Of a stretch of 64,000 nt of DNA, positions 54,910-64,000 are shown in pieces. This DNA is from Zygnema cylindricum. Taxonomy: Eukaryota > Streptophyta > Zygnematophyceae > Zygnematales > Zygnemataceae. The stretch lies in assembly GCA_037447655.1 (NCBI GenBank), contig JBBHKE010000218.1:22977-86976 (forward strand), in the 5' to 3' direction. Both the position numbers and the translations under genes were made by a program. The notes under the pieces are model-generated. The model was not told the DNA's origin. It saw nothing but the letters and a program-made list of their open reading frames with translations, and did not search any database. Within the stretch, counting starts at the first letter, position 1. Each line of letters starts with the position of its first letter.

Positions 54910-56466
54910 GACCGACCCCTTAACAATCACAAACGAATTATAGCTTCACCCCTGTGAAATAAGACTTTGTGTGTGCTCAAATCCACCACAGAATGCAAAG
55001 TTAGAATGTGAGTTTTGGACACATTCACCCACTTTGACTTTCCCTTAGAAATGCAGTCACCCTGGCAAGAAAAAACTCTGACCGACTACACCCCTGTGTA
55101 GCCTGGACTCCATTGAGTCCGCAGGGCCGACGACATGAGAAAGCGAGTGGCGTCGTCAAAGGAAAGCGCACTCAAATTTGATTCCTAGTAATAAAAACGG
55201 GGGGAAATCACACATTTTTTTCTCACAAGTTCAAACCTCGCCCATTTGGACATGGTCATAGCAACTAATTTATGGGAATTTATATCCAAATTAATACTAT
55301 ATGTGTAAATTAGCGTTAATGTTTTGTTGGTCTTAGGCACTTGACACAAAATATAGTTTATATTGCACTAATCTTATTTTTACACTAATACGAATTCACG
55401 GTGTACACATATTCTTATGTCACATTCATACTAATAAATCATTAACGATAATAGCGATGGATGGTGTATTATGCTCGTAATCACTTATAGGGTAATTCCA
55501 TGTGTTGCAAATACAACGGTTCACCCAACGATAGTGTAACTTTGAATAATATTGTTAATAGTATTGAGTCCTCGAGTTAAGCACGGTTAGGAATGTCTCA
55601 CATCGTGTATTGTGACTTTGTTTCTTTTAAATTTTTATTATTTTTATAACATTTCATTATTTTAAAGGGTTTAAATATTTCATGAGAAAATTTTAAAAAA
55701 CAAGACCACCAATTTATAGCAAAACAATATTGAAAGTGTCATAAATAAGTGTTACGTCGACAATACGTACAAAAAATGGACGCATTCAACGTTATGAGAA
55801 AATGATGCCTGCAATTTCACAAAATTGCATATCGTTTACGAATGTTACGACTTTAGATGAATGCTTTGTTTTATGAAAGTGGGACACCCGTTAGACGGGT
55901 ATAGAGAACCTTGAATACAAGGAAAAGTTTGCTCAATATATTACGATTGCATATGCATGCACCCTTACTCGATTTAGCGTTAAATTATGGGTCCATAGCT
56001 CATAGGTTAGCTTTTCAAGGTCCAAAATTTGGTTGAGTGAACATAAGAGGCTTACACATGTGACAACCATTTTAAGCAAAATACCTCAAAACTTTATTAC
56101 AAGAAAGTGTCACAATAGAGGATCTAACCGAAGTAAACCATTTTTTACAAATTTTAGTCATAAATGTCGCTTTTTGATGCTTTTCGATTTTGTTTAGTTT
56201 TACCGATTTTATATACATTTGGATTTGGATGGATATAATAGTCTCAATTTCATCCGATGGATGAATGCGCTAATAGAGTAGGGAAAAGGTTAGAGAATAT
56301 TAAAAGTAAGTGCAAACTCAAGTAAGAAAAATACTTATCGATTCCCCCATAACAGTGGTAATTAAATGTTTTATATTTTAATATTTCCATGTGTATTTTC
56401 GTCGATTTTAACTTCTCATCAACAACATTGGTAGAAAATTTAAAAAGCACAAACCCTTATTAACTC
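54910..56466. other. Downstream of the gypsy element; no gene
   Basis: Remnants of family A ends occur at about 55303-55409 (GAATTCACGGTGTA) and 55440-55470 (AATAGCGATGGATGGTGTA). The rest is AT-rich, and the minus-strand ORF 56250-56450 is not supported. I looked here for the missing gypsy 3' LTR and did not see it. Confidence 0.45.
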
Positions 56467-57299
56467 ATAGCCTATTCCCACTAGAGCATTTGCAACATTT
56501 TACCCATTCCGACGATTCTCACATAACTCATCGGAAAACGGGTCTTGTTCACACTAAAATTTGTGCACGTAACTCCGATTGAAGGTGTCCTATGACACGT
56601 CACACGTTTTGACGTCATCAAATATGTGCGCGAAAACAAACCTGCATTTTTTCAAACTTACTAATGTTCGAAGGATGACGACGGTGGTTCAAAGTTGGAC
56701 AGTTTTTTCGCGCGAAAAACAATGAAATATTCGTTCGGATGTTGTTTTTGCTTCGTCAACTTTTGGGTTTACCGTTGGCATGTTTCATAGCCTGTTCCCA
56801 CTGGAAAAAAAAATCACTTCCGCAACAGACGGACGTTCGAAAAATGTACGGCTTTCCGAGCACCGACTTTGTAGATTTCGGAAGTTCTCGGAAAACCGTA
56901 CGAACGAACTTCCTCAAAATATGGTCGGATATAGAAGTAGGGTAAAAGTTGCGTCTTTTTGTGAAACAGGCCAACGGTAACCTGAAAAGCTGGCGTAGCA
57001 AAAACAACATCCGAACGACTATTTCGTTGTTTTCGCGCAAAATATCTAAAGGACTTTGAACCACCGTTGTCGTTCTAATGACGTGAAAGCGTGCGATCTG
57101 ATTAGTAAGTTTGAAAATTTGCAAGTTTGTTTTCGCGCCTTTATTTGATAGCGTCAAAGCGTGTGACGTGTCACAATACATCTTCAATCGGAGAAAAAAC
57201 CCAAAATTTAGGTGTGAACAAGACCCGATTTCCGATGAGTTTTTGGAAAATCACCGGAATGGGCAAAAAGTTACAAATGCTCCGGTGGGAACGGGCTAT
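56467..57299. mobile_element. Family G inverted-repeat element, long copy (833 bp)
   Basis: Starts ATAGCCTATTCCCAC and ends GTGGGAACGGGCTAT. The two halves are imperfect reverse complements over about 350 bases each (for example CGGTGGTTCAAAGT with ACTTTGAACCACCG, and TTTACCGTTGGC with GCCAACGGTAA). Additional copies of the end occur internally near 56787, so it may be a nested pair. Confidence 0.75.
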
Positions 57300-57420
57300 A
57301 AAAGAAAGACGCATTCTTAACCCGACTTCAATATCCTGAAATATCTTGAGGAAGTTATATTGTACGGGTTTTCGGGAACTTCCATAACTACAAAGTCGGT
57401 GCTCGGAAAGCCGAACATTA

Positions 57421-58189
57421 GGGTGCGTCTCTGTGTGTTTAAGTAAGGGTTTTTTTTTTCGTTTTCCTGTAAAACTTAGAACCGTACCACGTAAGTTTAA
57501 ACTTTACAAAAAAATAGAGAAAAAGAGAAATACATTTTGCGTCAACATCAAATTTAAGATGTACTACATGTTGTCGTCTTGTGTTTTTCGACCCACTTCG
57601 ACGACAAAAAACTTCATCTTCAACCTTATGTTTAAAACACATGCGCGATGTGTTTTAAAATTAGGGATTTTCTGTAAACAAATAGGAACATATATTCGCG
57701 CGTGCCGTATTTTTTGAGAATTTTCAAACGATTTCAAGCGACGTGGAAGTGTACAGGATTCGCTATGTTTTGTCCGTTTTTGTTTAATAAGACAAAGAGA
57801 AGTACACACTTTGTTTTGTTTTGTCCTTCCATCCGGTACGGATATTTTTTTTGCAGGGGTCTCAAGGTTCTGATGCCATTTCACGTCGAGCCGACGCAAA
57901 GGCAAAACGCATCTTCTTCAACCGTGAAACGGCACAGGGTGGAGGGCGGTAGGTCTACAATGTCACGAAAAGTCACGCGACGTCACAAGCAGTTACGAAA
58001 AATAACGTGCGTCATCACAGATTGTAGACGTTGACAGCCGTCACTGGCATTGTCGACGTATACAATCGTCACGCCCTTAAGTGACAATTTCGTTTGGTAC
58101 ACATAGGGACACCCGAAATCCGGGTCTGCCGGATCTGCGCTAAAAAACAAACAAAAATCTCTAAGTTTGAAGTACATAGAGACGCACCC
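57421..58189. mobile_element. Family E inverted-repeat element, complete
   Basis: GGGTGCGTCTCTGTGTG at the left and ACATAGAGACGCACCC at the right are terminal inverted repeats. The right half carries GTCACGAAAAGTCACGCGACG and GGACACCCGAAATCCGGG. Short ORFs are not conserved in frame between copies. Confidence 0.8.
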
Positions 58190-58362
58190 CAATTTCAACT
58201 CGAAATCGTCATTTGCATACCATGTACGTGCGGACCAAGGCATCGTACCACACACATTTTGTACTCTTTGCAAACGCTTGTCAGATGCCAGCTCATTATT
58301 TTTAGGGTTTCTGCTTTTTCGCGTGACGAATGAGCGCTTCCGCAAATAGTGTGACGAATGGC

Positions 58363-59129
58363 CGGTGTGCTTAAGTAAGGGTTTTTTTCTGTCGTTTTCC
58401 TGTAAAACTTAGAGCCGTACCGCGTAAGTTTTGAACCGTACAATAAAATAGAAAAAAAAAGTACATTTTGCGTCATCATCGAATTTAAATTGTACTACAT
58501 CTTGTCGTCTTGTGTTCTTCGACCCACTTCGACGACAAAAAACGTCATCTTCAACCTTATCTTTAAAATACAGGGCCGATGTGTTTTAAAATTAAGGATT
58601 TTCTATAAATAAATAGGAACACGTATTCGCACGTGTAATGTTTTGTTCAAAAAAATCAAACGATTTCAAGCGACGTGGAAGTGTACACGATTCGCTATGT
58701 TTTGTCCGTTTTTGTTTAATACGACAAAGAGAAGTACACAATTTGTTTTGTTTTGTCCGTTTCGATCCGGTACGGATTTTTTTTTTGCGGGGGTCTCAAG
58801 GTTCCGATGCCATTTCACGTCGAGCCGACAATAGACGCAAAGTCAAAACGCATCTTCTTCAACCGTGAAACGGCACAGGCTGGAGGGCGGTAGGTCTACA
58901 ATGTCACGAAAAAACACGCGACGTCACAAGCAGTTACGAAAAATGACGTGGGTCATCACAGATTGTAGACGTTGACAGCCGTCACGGGCATTGTCGACGT
59001 ATACAATCGTCACGCCCTAAGTGACAATTTCGTTTGGTACACAAAGGGACACCCGAAATCCGGGTCCGCCGGATCAGCGCTAAAAAACAAAAAAAAATCT
59101 CTAAGTTTGAAGTACATAGAGACGCACCC
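58363..59129. mobile_element. Family E element, second copy in tandem orientation
   Basis: Same internal order as 57421-58189 with an offset of about 940 and close similarity; the right end AGAGACGCACCC is at 59129. The left end is eroded. Between the two copies lies about 170 bases resembling part of the 46.9-kb dispersed repeat. Confidence 0.75.
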
Positions 59130-60455
59130 TAAAACGGAGCAAACGAACCGAATAGGGCCGAGCGCCGTATGTCATAAACAAAGAGTGTATTTTATTAAAT
59201 GTTTCTAGAATGACATTATATACGAGTTGCGTGTGACATTTTATAATAGAGCGCATCGTACGACTGAAGTAATCTGGCTTCAAGTTGTCGCGTCTGTTTT
59301 AGGTCATGTACTTTTGACAACTGTGCAGTTGAAGTCGACTGGACGATCTATGAAAAACAGAATCAGAATAGCGACACAAATCCGTACTCCATCGTACAGC
59401 AATCTTGTCATCGACGCCTAAATACCACACTGGACGTCCAAAAACGAGAAGCAAGCCCGAGTATGCCAACTTCATCGGTCGTACTGTACCGTACATGATT
59501 ATGACGTCATTTTGACTTCACCTGCGTCATCCGATGCGCCTTTTCAGTACGGCGAAGTGGAGAACAAAGTCGAACACACGGCTCAGATTTGCTTATTGAA
59601 AAACCGAAATCGTAGCCGTAAATTTAAGGGTCAAAACTCAAAACCTGCCAATTAATTCAAATTTTCATACAGGATTCAAGTGATGCGATTCTATTGATTC
59701 TTTTGCGATAACGTATCATTTTTTTTTTACTTTTGCAAAGTACAGTACTCACTAGACGTACTATTTCCGCACGAAACCTGTCTGAGTACCGTACTTTACT
59801 GTATGTAATCTGGGCGCACTAATTCGCACTTTTGTTTCTATTCTTAATGTACGGTTCGCCACAGGGCATCAATACAGGCTGGCAAGTGCGGAAATGCTTT
59901 GTCTTTTCTTGCCATACACCTGTAATTCCTATTGCGCCCTGTAGAGCCTTCCATAGCCACACTATTTCGCACGAGTTTGTCTCCTTTTTAAGGCGAAAAC
60001 AAGTGCTGGATCCACGGCTCGAACAAGCCCAATCGAGATGAAAGCCTTACCAATATAAAAAGCCGGCAAGCTTTGTCGTTATTTGCGTTACGTGTAGAAT
60101 CTGATAGAATCTTCTCAAACTAATATTCGACACCAGTTTGTACCCGTTTGTTTAACTGGAAATAATAGTTACAGTACATTACATTACAGATTCAGTAAGA
60201 TTCAGTGCAGTACTTCTCCGCGCGCAACTGAGCGAACGCTAGGTGAGGTTGTCCAAAGCGACAAAACAAGAAACGACAAGAAAATAAACAAAAATTAACA
60301 GCAAAATCGCGTACTGCAACATCGCCACGCCGCACATTCGTACGTTGCTAGGACTTGAGCTGACATATTTGACGGTCACGATTCGCCCTCGACTTTGTGG
60401 TGACTCTACAGTAGTGGAGCGATGCCGCCGTAAGGACCCGTATCTGGGAGTACAG
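59130..60455. other. No gene recognised
   Basis: Scattered short ORFs only. The region is AT-rich with many GTAC words. Confidence 0.4.
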
Positions 60456-60657
60456 TACACCGCCAATCGCTATTAGAGTATATAACGCTAATACGGTGCC
60501 CCTAAATTTTGACCCCAATACCTGAAATATAATTAATAACGCTATTTAAGGACATGGACCATAATCTGCCACGTCTCAGGCACTAAATAAGAATCAATAA
60601 CGCTATATATTTTTTGACGCTATTTAATCCTTGACTCTAATAGCGATTGGCGGTGTA
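60456..60657. mobile_element. Family A-type MITE, 202-bp subfamily
   Basis: The ends TACACCGCCAATCGCTATTAG and CTAATAGCGATTGGCGGTGTA are perfect inverted repeats. The interior shares CATGGACCATAATCTGCCAC with 62222-62425. Confidence 0.9.
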
Positions 60658-60665
60658 CAATACAC

Positions 60666-60891
60666 TACGCCGTGTATCGCTATTAGGGTTAATATTTTTT
60701 TCGCCGCTTAAAACATATTTTCTTCGTACACACTTGTCCGATTTCTGATTTGAGACCGCCAATCGGAAGCTGAGAATCGAACCTTTCAATCGCAACCGTC
60801 AGATCTAAAATCAAACATGTGTGTACGGAGAAGAAATGTTTTAAGATACGAAAAAAACATTAACACTACAGTAATAGCGATTCGCAGTGTA
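60666..60891. mobile_element. Family A MITE
   Basis: TACGCCGTGTATCGCTATTAG at the left and AATAGCGATTCGCAGTGTA at the right, with the same interior as 29190-29410 and 17223-17426 (GAGACCGCCAATCGGAAGC). Confidence 0.85.
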
Positions 60892-60901
60892 GTGTACGCG
60901 C

Positions 60902-61039
60902 ATGTCGCAGCTTCTTCCGCTGCGTACTCTCCGGCTGGCGGCGGCCTTGGCAGGGGGGGCCCTCGCCGAGGCGGAGAGAGAAACCCTAGCGGCCGCGCCG
61001 ACAGAATGGAGACTCGGGCGTCACGTCTCCGCCCGTCAG
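60902..61039 (+). CDS. Possible first exon with a targeting-type N-terminus
   Basis: From ATG at 60902 a 46-codon open stretch (MSQLLPLRTLRLAAALAGG...) ends at CAG|GTCAGA. It is GC-rich and Arg/Leu/Ala-rich with few acidic residues at the start, as in organelle transit peptides. No downstream exon could be matched. It lies directly behind a family A MITE. It could equally be chance in a GC island. Confidence 0.3.
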
Positions 61040-62221
61040 GTCAGAACTGAGAAATGAGAAGCGACTACTTTTGTTGTCCAGTAAAGTTAAGTACGTGTAC
61101 GGACTCCACACAAATTTCGGTCGTGGTCTCATAATATTTGACGGTTTCACATCTCACGATCCCGAGAGAGGAAATAAATAACCAAAAATAAATCAAGAAA
61201 TAAAAGAAGCCAAAAAAAAAACCTTTCAGCCTTTATATCACCTTAAAGGTGACGTTCCATCAGGCGAAAAGTGGCGTAGTTTACAAAAATCAGCTACATT
61301 CCGTACCAAATCGTACCACCTATTTTGTTTTTATACGAAAACCAACATTACAGAGAATCTTGCCGATACTCTACGAAGGTCTTGGAGGTAATACTGGCCT
61401 TCGGATGTTCATCTGCGAGGAGTCCGCTTCATTTTTTCCTGTAAACGTCAACCCACCTCCTCGAGGTGGGTTGGCAAATACATAAAAAAAAAATCGTGAC
61501 ACGCTGGACGATTAAGCTACATGTCATGATGGAAAACCAACGAAAATTCTTAAGATTTGCACATGACACGCGTTTTCCAAAATACAACTGAAAATAAAAA
61601 ACGAAATTTCGTAACATTCCCTCGTCGCGCTATTTTCGGCAACTTATGTTGGTCACACTATTTCTCTCAAAGGACTTTCGTTACGTTCGAAAACTGAAAC
61701 CCTAAAAAATGAGCTGGCGTACAGATTGGCTTCTACAAAAAGTAAAAACGTTTTGTCGTATTATTACTTCCTACGCAGGTACATGGTACACAAGTCAAGA
61801 TTTGAAGTTAAGTTTGTCGTTGCTAAAAATCTGAAAGATATTCAATATCAGATCGTAGCTTGCGTGGCGCCAGTCAATTTAGAACACGTGGCTTACAGAC
61901 TCTACGTGATGGAACATCGACTCAATCGACCTGGTCTGTAGAGTTTGCCGTACAATTAAAAAAACGTTTGATGGAACTTCACCCTAAGTGACCAATCCAA
62001 CCATTTGCGTAATTCTTGAAAAAAATCCAGGTACCATTACTGCGTGCACACCCTTGAGCACTACAGTACCCAAGTGGCCCACCGCAGTGGGACACTGCGC
62101 GCCTACGTCGTATTTGCAGTAAAGGGATCCGACGGAGAACTGACTCTATGCTCCGCCACTGTTCAATTATTCCGTACGACAGGCGAAACGGAGGGTTCTT
62201 TGTTTCGATGGCGAAATGAAG
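61040..62221. other. Dispersed repeat and unassigned DNA
   Basis: 61440-61800 is the inverted partner of the repeat at 46850-47197 and holds a perfect 11-bp hairpin (CAACCCACCTC at 61449-61459 with GAGGTGGGTTG at 61463-61473). 62070-62221 has an open frame on the plus strand (from 62044) interrupted by the MITE at 62222; its product is unknown. Confidence 0.45.
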
Positions 62222-62425
62222 TACACCGTGAATCGTTATTAGCCTTATGTACGCTGTATCGGCACCCCAAAATTTTGACATTAATGCCTCAAATGTAATA
62301 AATTACACTATTTAAGGACGTGGACCATAATCTGCCACGTCTCCTGGCACTAAATTAGAATGGATGACGCTAATTTTTTCTTTAACACTAATAACTTCTA
62401 TACGCTAATAACGATTCAAGGTGTA
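62222..62425. mobile_element. Family A-type MITE, 204 bp
   Basis: The ends TACACCGTGAATCGTTATTAG and CTAATAACGATTCAAGGTGTA are inverted repeats, with an interior matching 60456-60657. It sits inside an open frame that continues to its left. Confidence 0.85.
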
Positions 62426-63324
62426 ATTAACCTTTGCATCCTCAGAACTTCATGAGCCGCTGTAGTTTCCGTACATTTGTGTTTCATTATCAGGTTATTT
62501 TGTCGTTTTCTACTTTTATGTTTGCTTCTGTTTTTGATGCTGCGAACTAGAGTCGCTCGGATGATCTCGGAGTCGACAAGTTCCATCTGACACGCCAGAT
62601 CGCCTGGCCTTCGGCTTGTCCGTACGAGCTATCTGAAAGAAGGCAATGATTGGCGCCGGGCGACCCATCATCGCTCTCGGTTCCTCCCGGCTGTCGCACA
62701 GACAGACAGCCCCGGCGACCTCCATGGCACGTGGTACGTTCTCCGCTGGGAACATAAATCTGCCGACCACCGACATATGTCAAACAGATCTTGTCGGTCG
62801 GTCCTCATTTTGTACTATTTTATTGTCTAATCCGTACAGGATGGACAAAATATCCCAATATTCCCGCCTTGTAAGGGTTAACGAGCGCATATGATTGTCT
62901 CCTCCATTCGTCGGGTCTCACCGACAAGCCAAAGGATATAATCATAGATGTCAAATTCGTACGGATTTGGACTTCTGTACGAAAATCACGTACTAATAAT
63001 CGATTTCATACTTTCGTAAAATTCGTATAGATTTCGCTTACGTTAATGTACAAAAATGTACGGAGAGCGTATCCGAGAAAATCCATAAATAATCTTTAAA
63101 AATACGAAATATTAACAGAAGTGTACGAAATTCTACGAAAAGTGCACCCTAAAAAACCTAATAGTAAGGCAAAACTTTGGCAGCCGTACTCAAAAATAAA
63201 GGAACGTACAGCAATGTACCCTATAAAGTATTTGGGTATGTCCCCATGTACTTGTAACTTAGCGAACTTACTTTGTATTTTAGCGCGGATCCGCCGGACC
63301 CGGTTTTCAAGTGTCCCTATGTGT
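62426..63324. other. GC-rich island and repeat fragments
   Basis: 62560-62800 is GC-richer and open on both strands (plus 62646-62894; minus 62516-62776); neither translation is recognised. 63233-63324 is an isolated fragment of the family E/F right side (GATCCGCCGGACCCGG, GTGTCCCTATGTGTA). Confidence 0.35.
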
Positions 63325-64000
63325 AAGGGTACGTCCCCATGTAAGCGATACTTTGAAAAAGTATTTTGGACTGTAATGAAGTGTTCCTTACTACTTTGAA
63401 AAACGCCTCTATGTGCGAAAATGAAATCGGAACTTTTAAATGTGACGGTTGTAGACGTAGGTACAACTTTGTGACGATTGACGACGACTACGAAACTTCC
63501 AACAATCGGTGACGCCAACAAAAACAGCGACGGTTGTAGACGTCTAGATTTTTGTAATTTTGTGAAATTGGCAGATGTTTAGGGTTTTGTGACATTGTGA
63601 CGCCATGCTCACTTGTGACAACGTCGACGTCACAAAATTCAAGAACTTTCTGCCATGGCTATCCAATTTCGTTTTTCCGACTTTTCTCAATTGAATTGCC
63701 ATAAAAATATACATAAAGGTAGTCAAAATAATTATTTTTTCAAAAAATTTCATTTAATACCAGTAATGTCGTGCCTCATTCTAAAAAGTGAGAGACAAAA
63801 GCGATAGTGTAAGAGGGAGAGGGGAGAAGCGACGACGGCCGAAAATTTTGCAAAGGACCCATGAATGAAAGTGGAGGTCCGGAGACCCTTGCATATTTTT
63901 TCCGTACATGCTCGTCTTTTCCATACATGCACGTGACAGACGGGGAGAAAAATAGCGAGTGCTCTCCCTCGTCCTAAAGTTTTACCACCCGTGTAGCGCG
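63325..64000 (-). mobile_element. Family F element, reverse orientation, cut by the window end
   Basis: Begins GGGTACGTCCCCATGTAAGC and is the reverse complement of 32857-33812 up to the window edge (matching words: TTGCAAAGGACC, CATACATGCACGTG-like, GTGCCTCATTCTAAAAAGTG). The ORF 63750-63932 on the minus strand matches the C-terminal text of 32861-33409. Confidence 0.75.

Noticed and set aside
55300-56450. Search for a 3' LTR of the gypsy element
   Set aside because: No block matching 48602-48960 was seen; the element is recorded as lacking it rather than forcing a match.

Overview
This is nuclear DNA of an intron-rich eukaryote of the green lineage. The evidence is the plant-like sequence of three spliced genes: ribosomal protein eL8 (RPL7A), a PRMT4/CARM1-type arginine methyltransferase, and a small two-helix membrane protein of the plant '60S ribosomal protein L18a-like' family. 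Long introns, heavy transposon load, pyrimidine microsatellites and poly-C/poly-T runs suggest an early-diverging streptophyte alga rather than a flowering plant; that placement is inference. Position 1 appears to be a chromosome end: a C-strand telomere array of CCCT plus six or seven A, in the orientation expected for a left end, followed by subtelomeric repeats.

Layout. 1-1.1 kb: telomere and subtelomeric tandem repeats. 2.5-11.8 kb: PRMT4-like gene on the minus strand, with exon phases that fit through most of the catalytic and C-terminal parts but a visibly decayed stretch where the post-I and double-E region should be. 12-17 kb: nested inverted-repeat transposons and a 1.07-kb foldback. 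16.4-28 kb: RPL7A. Its promoter and first two coding exons are present twice; the upstream copy is an orphan 5' fragment and the downstream copy continues through eight coding exons encoding 265 residues. 29.2-32.5 kb: remnant of a Ty1/copia polymerase joined to a 1.5-kb decamer satellite, then an LTR remnant. 32.9-35.3 kb: short inverted-repeat elements. 35.6-38.8 kb: the L18a-like gene (five exons, 140 residues). 39-48.6 kb: mostly non-autonomous elements and an orphan exon-like segment. 48.6-54.9 kb: a decayed Ty3/gypsy element interrupted by a solo LTR. 55-64 kb: inverted-repeat element families plus isolated GC-rich exon-like islands.

The three genes are housekeeping or regulatory and show no sign of acting in one pathway. 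The distinctive content is the ecology of short inverted-repeat elements: (A) ends ACACCGTGAATCGCTATTAG at TA sites; (B) ends CATAGTTCAAAAGTAGG with 8-bp target duplications; (C) ends TAGTGTTGGGTATCG with CGATATATCG-rich interiors; (E/F) ends GGGTGCGTCTCT or GGGTGTGTCCCCATGTA; (G) ends ATAGCCTATTCCCAC. They lie in promoters, inside each other, and at a breakpoint of the RPL7A duplication. No CRISPR array, convincing tRNA or rRNA gene was seen.
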